Source: Clarireedia homoeocarpa
Taxonomy: Eukaryota; Ascomycota; Leotiomycetes; Helotiales; Rutstroemiaceae
DNA length: 64,000 nt
NCBI GenBank assembly: GCA_001465935.1
Contig: LNKV01000030.1
Coordinates: 69,443 to 133,442, forward strand
Direction: 5' to 3'
The notes beneath the pieces are model-generated. The model made no database searches, was not told the origin of the DNA, and saw only the letters and a list, made by a program, of their open reading frames with translations. The position numbers and the translations under genes are program-made. This document shows, in pieces, positions 34,474 to 46,127 of the stretch (within the stretch, counting starts at the first letter, position 1; every line of letters begins with the position of its first letter).

Positions 34474-36369
34474 ATGCCGTGCGAAATAAAGGAAGTCGAC
34501 GTACTTGAGAAGACTGCCATGGACTCTAAATCAGCAGAGATGCCTTTCGAGGGCCAGCCGGACAATATAGAACTAGGTGAAGTTTTCGAGCATCCTACCG
34601 TAGCGGAAGAGAAGTCAGTGCTGCGGAAGATCGATTGGCAGTAAGTTAAATGCACCACAACCCCCTATCATGATGCTTATTGAACTCTAGCCTGATGCCA
34701 TTGTTGACGTTCTCCTACTTTCTCCAATTCCTTGACAAAAGTAGCTTGAACTATTCATCCGTCTTGGGCATTCAGAAGGACACCGTAAGCTTACAAACCC
34801 GCCAAGACGTTCCCAACGTAGTAACTGAATTACCATCTAGCATCTCGTTGGCCAGCAATATTCATGGTTAAGCAGTGTCTTTTACTTCGGTTATCTCGTT
34901 GCCAACTACCCCGCATCTCTCGGGTTCGTCAAGCTACCCCTCGCCAAGTTCCTTTCCGTTTCAATGTGAGTCCATGGCATCTTCTTCGTCAATTTATACT
35001 TGTATTTATTCTAGTCCATTTCAGTATTGTATGGGCGGTCATTCTCGGCTGCCATGGCGCTGGACAAAACTTTGCTGGACTCTGCGTTCTTCGGATCTTA
35101 CTCGGCATGGCAGAAAGCACAGTCAGCCCTGGATTTTCACTCCTAACAGGAATATGGTATAAACCTTCAGAACATGCATGGAGACACGGGATATGGTTCT
35201 TAGGGAATGGCATTGCCAACACATTCGGAGGACTTCTTGCGTATGGAATTGCACACATTGCTGGAGGCCTCGCCACGTGGAGAGTGAGTAACCCCTCTGA
35301 CCCAGCATACCTACGTCCAAAATCCACTGGGCTCAACGTACCAAATGCTGACAGCTTACTAACAGTGGCTTTTCATTATATTTGCCTTGATCACTTTCTT
35401 CTGGGGCATTCTCCTCTTTTTCATGCTTCCAGATACACCTCTTAATGCACGGTTCTTGAGCCCTCGAGAGCGCATGATTGCCAACCGACGTCCTCAGAAG
35501 ACACAACACAGTTTCAAGAGCAGCGAGTGGTCTCACGCTCAATTTTGCGAAGCACTTAAAGATCCCAAATCCTGGCTCATTGCACTTCTCATCGGTGTGG
35601 CTTCTATTACAAATGGTGTAGTTAGCAACGTCAGCTATCCACCAGACCTATTCCTCTTGGTTCGCAAGCTAACAATCATGCAGTTTGGATCCCTCATCGT
35701 CAAATCCTTTGGATATAACGAATTTGATACCATCCTTCTAGGTATGCCTTCGGGTGGGTTTCAAGTCGCCTCCGTCCTCGCCGCAACATATACCGCCTCG
35801 CGAATTCGTAGATCTCGCATTGTCATTATTGTCATAGGATATATCCTTGCGCTCCTTGGTATCCTCCTCGTCAAGGAACTTCCTACGGAAAACAAGATCG
35901 GTCGCCTTTTCGGATATTGGATGATGATTTTGTTCTCGTCCGCATTCCCGCTTATGCTTAGCCTCATCGCCAGCAACACTGCAGGTTTTACGAAGAAGGC
36001 GACTGTCAATGCTATGTTCTTCATATCCTATTGTGCTGGTAGTATCGGAGGGCCACAACTTTTCAAAATTGCAGAGGCACCCAGTTATCCAGTAAGATTC
36101 CTTTCCCAAAATGAGTGGGCACAGATACTGATTAGATTTATGAACAGACCGCCTACAATGGCTGTATCGCCTGCTTATGCGTCGCCTCGGCTATCGCTAT
36201 AGCATTGAGACAATATATGGACTGGGAGAATAAACGTCGAGATAAACAGCAGGGTGTCTATATTGATCCTGAGCCAAAGCATGTCGACGACATCGGTGAT
36301 ATTGACCTCACCGCTCAAAGGATTGTTTACACCGACTGGGAAAACCAAGACTTCCGTTATTATCTATAG
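34474..36369 (+). CDS. MFS transporter, Dal5/allantoate permease-like (ACS family)
   Basis: Seven exons (34474-34640, 34691-34784, 34841-34965, 35025-35283, 35366-35629, 35684-36091, 36148-36369) join in frame to 512 residues. The intron 35630-35683 is a multiple of three and would otherwise read through; its removal restores the family motif SNFGSLIVKSFGY. Its donor is GTCAGC, weaker than the rest. Family motifs are in order: FLDKSSLNYSSVLGIQKDT, QQYSWLSSVFYFGYLVANYP, GLCVLRILLGMAESTVSPGF, then DTPLNARFLSPRER in the central loop and STAGFTKKATVNA-like sequence in the second half. These mark the anion:cation symporter family that imports allantoate, vitamins or small carboxylates at the plasma membrane. 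An in-frame alternative ATG lies at 34519. The gene is divergent from the Zn2Cys6 regulator. Confidence 0.92.
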
Positions 36370-36648
36370 TTGTTTAATGCCATTCCGGACGCACCCATCT
36401 TCACGGGAAGTGTTGTTCCGTGTTAATAGTTTCTCGTCCTAGAAATCTATCTGCTCTTGAACCAATCAAAGAATTTCTCAGCTCCTCCACCACAACTTCG
36501 CCCAGTGCTATCGATTCCCCAATATTTTAACTGCTAATACACAAATCCATATTTGTCTTCGTCTTCGTCCCCCAATTGCCATTTCCCCGAAGCATTACTA
36601 GATCGACAAGCAAGCACAGGCTGGTAGAAACCAATTCTTTTGATATAG

Positions 36649-36852
36649 TTTGGGAGGGAACCTTGTGATGGAATTCATGAAGACATACATTACGAAAGTA
36701 TTTTCGGCCTGATCAAAGACCGACTCCGAGAATATGTCTCCCAAATTGCAGAGTGGGAAAACATGAAGGATCCTTTCCCTGAGCAGTTCAAAAGACTCAT
36801 AAATATCTTCAACAAAGTTTCTGGATCAAACTTCATGATGAAGTCACACTAA
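36649..36852 (+). pseudogene. isolated coding-like exon relic
   Basis: After a TATAG acceptor-like site at 36644-36648, a frame of 67 residues runs to a TAA at 36850-36852. It reads like real protein: FGREPCDGIHEDIHYESIFG, then LIKDRLREYVSQIAEWENM and FPEQFKRLINIFNKVSGSN. No ATG-started upstream exon could be found, and the family is not recognised. It could be the last exon of a decayed gene. The call rests on amino-acid composition and the splice-like boundary only. Confidence 0.35.
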
Positions 36853-38416
36853 GTAGATGGGCTCGGCGAACTTGGCACTTTGATGATTCAATCGACTAGG
36901 TGACTGTCTATGTATCGAGCACTGTCTACTGTATTGCACGTTTGAGTATCATCGGTATCGCCTCTTCTTCTCTTCGATCGATGCCCAGTTCTGTTTATGC
37001 TGTTACCTGGACAGGACTCATTCCTAACCTTCAATAAGACTTCAATCAGTCTCCAGTCCTTTCACGGACTTTAAAAACCTTCGCCATAATAGCTATAGTA
37101 ATTGCTGAGCGGCTGAGCCCAACGACCTCATTTCTAACCTAGGAAATCACATCCTATATTACCGACATCACCCACGGTCATCACAACCTACATCACCCAC
37201 CTATCATCACACCTGCATCGTGACTTCGCCCGCACATTATAAATATTTCTTTGACTCACCAGTTGTACCTTTCTCAAATTCTATGACTACTACCGCATCA
37301 TTCTGTTATATGTTACATGTTACTTCTTATTATTTCTCCCGAACATTTATTCTTGCACGAAAGTATCAAAATGACAAACAAGCTAGCTGTTACATTGCGG
37401 TCGGCAACTACCATCTCATTGAAGCCGACTAGAGCTTTGTGGTTTAAATTTAATCTCCAAGCAAAGATCAGTCAGGATTTGTTTTGTATATACAATGAAC
37501 AATTGTATTGCGATAATGACTAAGTAACAAATTACTGTTTGAGTTGAGCACAAAGCTCTATAATCCAAGTAGAGATCGTTCCTGCTTGTTGTGGGGCGTT
37601 AACCCACCCATATTTAGTGAATATGTGTTACTAGGGCCTAATCTTAGCTTCGTGGAATAAGGAGGTGGTCTCGTTATCTCTTTTAGACGAATAATGACCG
37701 ATTTACCCCTTATTTGAAGACCTGCGTAATAAAAACACTATTCGCACGCGCTTACTAGCTCTTGCGTTTCCGATGGAACGTATATGTTCTTGCTTTGAGT
37801 CTCTTACATTACTTCGTATAGTGGCATTCGTTCTCTGTTGAATTCGAGAGATCCGTCGAGATCACTTTTGGTCACGTGTTTATCCTTTTTCAGATTTCTA
37901 CTAAAGGATCTTTTACACTTGAAAAGTTTGCTACTAATACGGTTACAAATGGTGCCTCAGCTACACAGATATATCTCACAGCCAGCATCCAAACGCCATA
38001 CATAATTCTCGTTGCCAGCAGCTAGACGGTCCAGGTCATCTGCTACACTTATTGATGATGGAATTACAGCGAATATCCTTCCATTGTGGTGGGATCTGAG
38101 TGAACCAGGAATTTACACGCATCTAGCCAGCCAAGGGATGCTCTTTGGCATTAGCTCGTGAAACTTCTTAGCTTCTAACTTTCTCTATTTAAGTAATGAG
38201 AATGGTCATGTCCTCTAAAACACAACTATAAGACTATCAACAACGGCCGCACTGATCAGATTATGCTTTTGTATCGGCCGAAGGAAGCAGAAAGTCGATG
38301 AGCTATCACTTTTGTGTAAGCAGCTTTTTTTTCTTCGGCGTTACGTATACTGGACGTCGTTGTATTACACAAAAGAGTGGGCCGCGTACAATAGTATGAA
38401 ACATCCTCCCGAGGTG

Positions 38417-38450
38417 TGTACCCCGCATAGAATTTTCTATGCGGGGTACA
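38417..38450. repeat. 34-bp perfect inverted repeat (hairpin)
   Basis: Two perfect 16-base arms, TGTACCCCGCATAGAA and its reverse complement, are separated by only TT. A second, weaker inverted pair (TAGATCC and GGATCTA) follows at about 38453-38480. Boundaries were read directly from the sequence. Confidence 0.9.
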
Positions 38451-38758
38451 TATAGATCCGCCCCCGGTCGAAAGGATCTACATTTTCCACAGATCTGCTC
38501 GGTCAATTATTTCCCCGAATCATTTCTTGATCATATCAACGGCTTCAATTTTTCATCCAATCAGAAAAAGGCTCGAACTGTTCCAAGACATTGAGCCTGA
38601 AGAGTCTCGAGAATGTATCTCCGACTTGGGATATCTTCAGTCGACGTGCAGGATTGATCTATGATTTGGAAGGTCTCCTGAACACGACAGTAAGTCCATA
38701 AAATAAATGATGAATCCCCAGACCCATTCATAGCCCAAGCACCTCCACATCCACCATC

Positions 38759-39691
38759 ATGATCGGGAAACTCTTCCTTCTTATCTGTTCGATCTCCCTT
38801 ACCACCGCCTCATACATTCCACTCTCATCTCGAAAGCTCATCAATGTATCCGGGCCGCCGGCATTCTTCCTCGCCGGTGACTCCACAACTGCTGTTCAAT
38901 CTACAGGAGGTGGAGGCTGGGGAAATGGATTCCTAACCACCTTGCACAATGGTGCTGGTGGTATTAATTATGGGCACAACGGTGCCACTACCGTTTCCTT
39001 TGTTAACGGTGGAGATTGGGCAAAAGTCTTGGCTTCTGTCTCGAAGTACAAGGCATCATACACGCCATTTGTCACCATTCAGGTATGGGAAATCATACGA
39101 TGTTCAGTTGAATCCAGAGCTGACTTCATAGTTTGGGCACAATGATCAAAAGGCCACGGCCAACATCTCCGTCGCACAATTCACTGCAAACCTAGAGAAA
39201 ATGGCTAAAGATGTATTAGCAGCAGGAGGCAACCCAGTAAGTTATTTCGCTCTGCTTGTATTTCCGTACTAACGATCCGTTAGGTCCTCGTGACCTCCTT
39301 GACCCGGCGGAACTTCAACAACTCTGGAGTGGTGACAGAAGATCTTGCTCCACAAGCCAACGCCACGATCATCGCCGCGAAAGCAGTAGGGGCACTCTAC
39401 ATTGATCTCAATCGTGCATCGATCAACTATGTGAATGCCGTTGGTGCGACGGATGCGGCAACCTATAACCTGGTATCCACCGACTTTACACATCTGAACA
39501 GTGCTGGATCTGTCCTCTTCGGGAACATGGTAAGCGGACTCATTGACAAGGCTGTTAGTGCTTCTCAAGGACTGGATATCAAGCAGTATACAACACCAAA
39601 TGCAACTATTGCATCTGCGATTTCTGCTGGCAAGTATATTTATCCTTCAGGGTTTGGCACATTACCAAATAACACTCTTCCATCGCTGTGA
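38759..39691 (+). CDS. rhamnogalacturonan acetylesterase (CE12, SGNH hydrolase)
   Basis: Three exons (38759-39082, 39132-39236, 39284-39691) encode 278 residues. Both introns are 47-49 nt with GTATGG/GTAAGT donors. Residues 1-17 form a signal peptide (LFLLICSISLTTAS). SGNH blocks are intact: block I FFLAGDSTT with nucleophile Ser42, the Gly of GWGNGF, block III FGHNDQ with Asn112, and block V DFTHLN with Asp210 and His213. This is the CE12 pattern of enzymes that remove acetyl groups from rhamnogalacturonan I in pectin, opening it to lyases and hydrolases. The C-terminal ~60 residues after the esterase core are Ser/Thr/Asn-rich. Secretion and pectin target fit a plant-degrading lifestyle. Confidence 0.93.
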
Positions 39692-40084
39692 GGTAGCTTG
39701 GAGGATGGTGGTCTCTCACGATTTCATGAAAATCAAGAGTGGGGAGAAATATGCTGGAATATCTGCATGGAATTAAAGGTAGCTGAAGTCAGGAGGGCAG
39801 TCATCAAGTTGGCATATAGCTATTAAATTAATATTCCAGCGCTTTAGGTCCATATGGGTTGCTCGTGTGACTTCGCCAAGTATCTTACACGACAATCAGT
39901 AATTTGCAGATTTCGAAAACTGCTTGATTGAGAGTAACGTATGATTGCCTGCGGTTATGCAGTACATGAGGTACGTAGGCTGACTGCATATTATCGTATA
40001 AGCTTATTCGAATCTTTGATATCTTGGTGCTGTTGGGTGCCAGTAACAACTTCCGCCAACATACAGTTCAATTGCTTCAATATA
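39692..40084. other. intergenic region between convergent genes
   Basis: About 390 bases, 3' flanks of the CE12 gene and of the terpene synthase relic. Nothing else is seen. Confidence 0.6.
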
Positions 40085-40982
40085 TTATAAGACCGGGTTC
40101 GAAGCATATGATCTGAGTCGTTCCTCACGGAGCTTTAAAGCCTTATTCTCCTCTTCGACGATCATTCCAAGAAGAAGCTTCCGGGCAACTTCTGCTGGGA
40201 GGTTATGTTGCTTCATTAAAACCCTGACCCCGTTCCTTATCTGATCCGTAGGCTGGTCTTTCTCAACATGCCAGCTGAAATAATCATTTTTAAAGCCTAA
40301 GATGTTGCCCATAGTGACATCGTATTCCCGGATAGACTCATAATCCTCTTCTGGCATGACAGTTCCCACGCCCCAACTAATGAAGTAAGATGAAATCCTG
40401 GCACTATGTTAGCTGACGAGGGTAATTGGGCAAGAATCATTACTCACCAGTAGCCACAGTTCGCAATTCGATGGGACATGTACTCTGTCATTATATCAAA
40501 GTCATCATCTCGGTCGTCGAACGTCTCAAGGTAGTTCCGCAAAGTCTGAATCATGGCTGGTGCTGCTTCCGGATCCATATGAATTGCCTTCTGCAGAATA
40601 TTGGCAAGCAAAACCTGCGGGTTATTTTGAAATTCGAACGTATTGGGGTCAAAGTGAATAGCGGGGACCATCTTAAGTAGCTCATGCTGCTCGATAGCCC
40701 CCTCCAAATCCATTTCCTCAGTTCCGCGCAACGCCAGTGAGTCGAAGGGCCTCGATGCAAAGAAGCGGGATATTCAAGACATTCCTCCATGTCCAGAAGC
40801 AGCGATGAGACGTGTACATACAGCGTTGGGCGGGATGCAAGCCGGTCGACTGCGCCGGCGCCACCGTCGAAACTCATCGCACTACTGTCGGCCCTACTGA
40901 TGGTATAAGAGCAAATGGGAAAGGAACACATATAAGTGGCATTCTCATCTTTTAAATTCACGTGCGAGACAGAAGTAGACAT
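40085..40982 (-). pseudogene. decayed class I terpene synthase
   Basis: On the minus strand, exon 40397-40085 joins through a clean GTGAGT-CAG intron (40447-40398) to an upstream exon reaching at least 40731. The C-terminal protein has MSHRIANCGYW-ISSYFISWGVG, then the metal-binding NSE motif NDYFSWHVE followed by KDQPTDQIRNGVRVLMK. The NDYFSW form resembles cyclase domains of fungal chimeric di/sesterterpene synthases. The upstream part (MDLEGAIEQHELLKMVPAIHF) runs into a TGA near 40770. A separate frame starting at 40982 (MSTSVSHVNLKDENATYMCS) looks like the family's N-terminus. About 100-150 residues that should carry the aspartate-rich DDxxD motif are missing between them, and no prenyltransferase domain follows. 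This is an internally deleted remnant rather than a working enzyme. Confidence 0.7.
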
Positions 40983-41754
40983 TGAGAGGTGTTCACAGCT
41001 AAACAAAGGCATATTATACAGAAGCAGCAAAGGTGGAAATCCTGTAGCATCTCTCTGTCACTTCCTCATCTTTGCGTTGAACGATGCACTGCTACTACAT
41101 CTGAGTTTTCTGAAGAAATGAATTGAATTCATCCACTGTTTCAGACCTCGAGGATGTGAACAGCCCACCAATTCACACCTATTCGTGTGGAACCGAGCCA
41201 TTTTTCACATCAGAAGAGGTTGATATGTGAAAATGGAGTCATGGTCAAGTAACAGAGAATTGGAAAATAGGTAGTGGAATTTCGGTATTTTGGTCCATAC
41301 AGCTTCATATCATTCTGGGAGCTCCACGGTTGATTGAAAAGCGCCTCACAACTTTAACTTGCACGTCAGTTCGGGACTGCGAATTCTTCTTAACCACTGT
41401 GCACTGGTCAAGGCTAGATGCTTGATTCTGGGAACCAAACATTGCTTTCAGGATCTAGAAAACATGAATCCAATGAGATCTCGGGTGGATATTCTCAATC
41501 TGTGTAAAGAAGTGTGTAATATTGTAATAAGACCCTCATAAACGGTGTCTCGTGCATCGAACAGATATTTATATCTCATAATGTGACTGTCTATCAGTAT
41601 GAGATGACTGTCGAAATGGAAAGTGTTGTGAAAGCTGTCAGTCTTCGTGACTAAACTTATATTTGAAGTCCCGTCGAAGTTGCATTTGGTGGAATGTGTT
41701 CCAGTCCATACGTAAATTTGTTGATTCATGAATGGACGTAGTCGACGTGTAAAT

Positions 41755-42285
41755 AGGAGGCTGTTCATAAATGGACTTAGTTCATTTCATTCGTTAATGC
41801 CCTAAAGTGGGTAGTATCCACCGCGCAAATGTAAAGTTCTAATAGTTGATAATTCTTCTTTCTTCTATACTATACTACTTGGCTAGTATTACGATCATTA
41901 TGACCTCGCCGGCGCCCCTTCAGATTATCGATAACTTCCCTAGGGAGGTCAAAAATGAGTTTATGGATATGATCCAAGATAAGAAATACGAATACAAAGA
42001 ACGAATACTCAGTTTACTGTTATACCAATAGGGATCATGACTGTGAATAGCTAGCTAGTACAGCATTACGTACTGAGAAAGCACTGATATCGAAGAAGAA
42101 TAGCGACAGTGAGGTGGTTGAAGGACCCAGGAAAAGTAAGCGGCAGCAAGCTAATACTGCAGGGCAGGTGTAGGGTAAATAGGATTTGTATATGGACTAC
42201 GTTGATTCATAAATAGACTAGTTGAGATGCAAGTTAAAGTGTTTATATATGGACATAATCTATTCATTAATAGCCTCATATTGGA
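41755..42285. repeat. candidate degraded element flanked by direct repeats
   Basis: The sequence near 41760 (TGTTCATAAATGGACTTAG ... CATTCGTTAATGCC) recurs, diverged, near 42240 (TGTTTATATATGGACATAA ... TTCATTAATAGCC). Between them lies a 43-codon frame from 41900 and a lysine/arginine-rich stretch at about 42070-42160 with a look of transposase C-termini. The relation to pogo/Fot1-type elements is a guess from composition. Confidence 0.3.
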
Positions 42286-43866
42286 CCGCCGACTACATCC
42301 ATTCATGGACTGGAACAGATGTAATGATGAATGAAGTCCATGAAGTCAAAACTTCAGCCACAAGCCAAGAGGCGGACGGTTTCATAGCAAGCCACAGAGG
42401 CAGTACAACCACAATTTAACGGACAATTACTCTTCGCAGGTTACAAGTATTTTCAACAGATCTCGTAACGATATATTTGATAATTTTGCTTTGATTATTG
42501 ATTCTGCCTGTAGTATTCAGCGATGGGCTTTCTTACAACAAGTGCGCTGTCTTCCTTATAAATGTTCTCTGGAGTTTCTGCTTGAGACTATGGGCAGAAT
42601 TTTGGGGGAACCCGCCATCGATATAGGTCATATCTTACGCTCTTATCCCTCGTCACACTTACATTTCGCCGCTCCTATTTTGACGTCCTGTCGTCTCTTA
42701 GCGATGTTCTTGCTCGGCTATACTTGATGGACACTCATATACAAAACATAGCGCGTCGTCAATCATCGCATCCAGGCTCGTCTGCTCGCGAACAGGTATC
42801 ATTTTCCCCCTTTCGGTTTCTACATACCCAGCGCCGAGCATCGGAGAGTTCCAAAAAGGTCGGCTTGGAGATGGTGAGGGGGTTGTGGGTGCATGCTTTC
42901 ATGAAATCTTGCTCTCTTAGTCCACCAAGTGGTTGAAATAATCGATCTACAGTTCATCTTCCTTCAACTGGAGGATACGAAGAGACCTAATCGCAAGAAT
43001 ACACCCAAAACCCTACGCTCAGACTGGATATGATACAATGATAGTTCTAAGTCCGTCTGATCGCGATTTGGCAACCAGGGATAACCATATCAGACTGCAA
43101 AGTGACCGTGTCTTCTCTGATTTACTTTTCGCACACATGCTTTTTCGGCCAAAAAATCCTCCCTCGGCTATCCAGCTCCCATTTTTCATTAATTCCTCCT
43201 GAGAGCTTGTTCTGATCTTTCTCGATCTGATTGTCAGCATCTAACAAGCTCACACTCTTAACGGCCTGTGAAGTTTGCTTATATCAAGGTGAAAAGGAAG
43301 TTTTAAGATAGAACTATTCTCATCTGTCATGAATAGGCTAAATTCACCCTAAGGATATAAGGGACATCGAGACTATACTAGCTGATACTATGTCAGGGAC
43401 CTAGTCTCGGGGAAGAAGGCATAGCTCAAGTGGAACTGTACGACGAAGAGATATGTGCCACATACTCATCAACCACCTCTAGATGTCAACGATCAAGTTC
43501 TACGTTTCTAATTGATGAGCGATGGCGTAAGTGGATACATTTCAGTAATGTGATCATGGAAGAAAGATCTCGAATGATCAACGCTGGGATTAAGTATGAA
43601 CAGTGAAAGGTTTTTTCTCTTTTAACCATCTCACTCCATTAACCGTTCAACTGGCGCTTGCAGCATGCCGGCTGGTATTTGCCAATAATCGAGATCCACT
43701 TATCTGCTACATAATCATTCCATTTAGCATGACGCGGCTCTTTTGGAAAATTCTACTGCTTAAGGGGGTGGCGATTAAGTTTAATAGACAATCGCTATTT
43801 GCCAGGAACACGAGTCATTTGTTCTTCGTCCTTATAATCATCGAATTCCTTGTTTATAAAAACTCC

Positions 43867-43919
43867 AAAAGTGACGCCACTTCTAGAGAAGTGATAATCT
43901 GGGCTCATATTTGGTTTCA
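43867..43919 (+). repeat. 53-bp dispersed repeat, copy B
   Basis: Matches 13177-13229 at 46 of 53 positions, same orientation, no gaps. Here the core CACTTCTAGAGAAGTG is close to a perfect palindrome. Confidence 0.8.
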
Positions 43920-44800
43920 CATTGCTCCTTTCCCTCACGTGCCTCAGTTCTCGTTCGTGTTCTTGATTCTCTCCTTAATCGTACACAGAACGTTGATTGG
44001 CTAGGAATACCGGGCCTGTCTACCTCCCCCAAAATTACTTGCCGATAAGTTATCATGGATTAGAATCACACAAAACGTGTTCTACGCCAGGATAAGTTAT
44101 TCCCGTTAAAATTCCGATTTCGACAAGTCGTATTCTGCTAACGCTACTAGAATATGAATTTCTAGAAGTACATTTCTATCTCATCGAACTACGCTCCGCT
44201 ACCGTTTTCTAATGGCCACCACCCTTGAAAGCGGCTGGTTCTATCAGGGAACATGTGGGTACCTTCGACGTTTATGGGGCATATCGCGTGGCTCTAAGTC
44301 ACTTGGCTTGTTCCGCTACCAACGTTCCGCGATGATGCCGTGGAACACCCGGTTCATTCACAAAGTATTACCGGGATTACTGTTAAGTTGCATTTTCTAA
44401 TTTGGCAGAAGGCAACGACGAGATGCAGTTTTGGTTTGATAGATCCTCATAAGTATCTCCAAATACGGTCCTGCTGACATCCATAGTTCTCCTGATCTAC
44501 CGAGGAATAAGGTTAAACCCCGCTGTCATTTCTTTCTGGGGCTGCCCAAGCAGCGCCGTCATTTTATACCCGGAGTATAATAGGGTTCAGATATTAAGGC
44601 ACAGGTGTCTGTGCTCCTATCTCCATCAAAATGCATGCTCAATAATATATACTTTTCTATCTGCCGGTAGCTTTTCTCCTAGCCTTGAGACTAGTCGTCT
44701 TTTTCCATTTATCTGGTCTTGGTTTTCTTTACTCTTCCTCTTGGTCGCCAGCAGAGCTGATGAAGTTCTTGCATCACGATCTGAACTGAGAGCGACCGTA

Positions 44801-46127
44801 ATGGCAGAAGATCCTGATAAGCAGATCGGGATTCTAATTATAACTTTGATATTTTTCGTGCTTGCGTGGGTGTTCGTTGGGTTACGATGTTATGTGCGGA
44901 TTTCAGTGTTGCGGGCCTTCGGCGTCGATGATGCTCTCACTGTTTGCTCTCTGGTATGCTGGGATCTATGGTTTCCCGTCGATAAACCGACTAACACTTG
45001 CAGATTCTATTCACCATTAACATTGGAGTTACTCTCAAGGGCGTTGCCGTAGGCTTTGGACAGCATTTGGGTGACTTAACACGGGTGCAGTACTCGCAAG
45101 GGATTATGGTACTTACGTTCTTTCCTTGGTACTATTGTTGGCATCCACTGAACTTTGTGTAGTACTGGTGCATTGTGGAAATTCTATATGTTCCTACAGT
45201 TGCCCTGATCAAAATGTCCATAGCCTCCTATCTAATTCGGATCGCCATCAAACCGATGCACATTTGGTTCATCTACTTGTCGATGGGTCTGTTCTTAGCT
45301 TATAGCGTTGGCTTCTTCGTTGTCTTGTTGATGCAATGCAGGCCCATAGTGCACTTCTGGCGACAAGTTTTGGGAGACACGGATGGAATATGCTGGGAAA
45401 CTAGCATCATAGCTGGTGTAGCGTATGGACATGGTGGAACAAGCGTGCTGACCGACTTGACGTTGGGAATCATTCCGGCTTTCATTGTTGCCGATCTCCA
45501 GATCACCAAACGAACCAAGATCGCGGTTGCCTTCACCCTCGCTTTGGGATCAATGTAAGTGGATTGCTAGCTGATTGCTGTGGCACTGAGCTGATAGACC
45601 CACCAGAGCGAGTATAGCAACAATCACCAGAATTCCGTTCTTGAGGGATCTCGCTAATACCAGCGATTACCTTTACTCTGTCACGTAAGTGCCAATGGTC
45701 CCATGCCGAGACATTGAACTAACTTTCCCGCAGAAACGTCATTATTCTTTCGGTGGTCGAGATGGCAGTAGGAATCATTGCTTGCTGCCTAGCAACCCTC
45801 AAACCACTCTTGCGATCCTTCCTCGACTGGTCCGATACTTCACTCGGCGGATCGACAGGCCATCGCGGATCACGAATGATAGATGGACTGAGCACCAGGA
45901 GACGAACAAGGCGAGCTGACGATACCGAGTTGCAACTCAGACCAGATCTAAGGATTGTTGGATTCACGACCATAATTTCGAGTAATGGAAGAGAATGGCC
46001 TCCGCCGGAACATAGTAGCTTGAAGAGGAATATTGATATCAAGTCGGAAACTTGGTACGCGCATGGTGATGATATGAGTGGGAAGGCGGCACTGATTGAT
46101 CCAGAGCCGGCGTATTATATTAGGTAG
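44801..46127 (+). CDS. fungal rhodopsin-like (SAT4-type) integral membrane protein
   Basis: Five exons (44801-44953, 45004-45108, 45163-45554, 45607-45684, 45734-46127) encode 373 residues. The start at 44801 directly precedes MAEDPDKQIGI. Seven hydrophobic segments are visible, beginning IGILIITLIFFVLAWVFVGL and ending VIILSVVEMAVGIIACCLAT. Family signposts are present: RCYVRISVLRAFGVDDALT after the first helix, GFGQHLGDL, the QCRPIVHFW and C-rich ICWETSIIAG segment, and ITKRTKIAVAFTLALGS before the sixth helix. This is the fungal rhodopsin-domain (SAT4) family, plasma-membrane proteins of mostly unknown function, some near secondary-metabolite clusters or acting like PTH11 receptors. The C-terminal tail (~100 residues) is cytosolic, rich in Arg/Ser. 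No retinal-binding Lys can be claimed. Confidence 0.9.

Larger units (their letters stand above)
36370..38758. other. intergenic region with a coding relic and a palindrome
   Basis: About 2.4 kb. It contains an isolated open frame (36649-36852) that looks coding, AT-rich stretches, a loosely repeated CATCACCCAC motif near 37160-37210, and a perfect 34-bp palindrome at 38417-38450. No intact gene is seen. Confidence 0.6.
40983..44800. other. gene-poor repeat-rich region
   Basis: About 3.8 kb without an intact gene. Similar direct repeats near 41760-41800 and 42235-42275 flank a short frame (MTSPAPLQIIDNFP...) followed by a charged stretch. A 53-bp dispersed repeat lies at 43867-43919. Open frames at 42445-42727, 43603-44004 and 44212-44400 have no recognised motif. 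The picture is of old mobile-element debris, but no transposase could be identified with confidence. Confidence 0.5.

Noticed and set aside
34239..34658. 139-codon minus-strand frame opposite the transporter's first exon
   Set aside because: Shadow of the transporter and its promoter; no family features.
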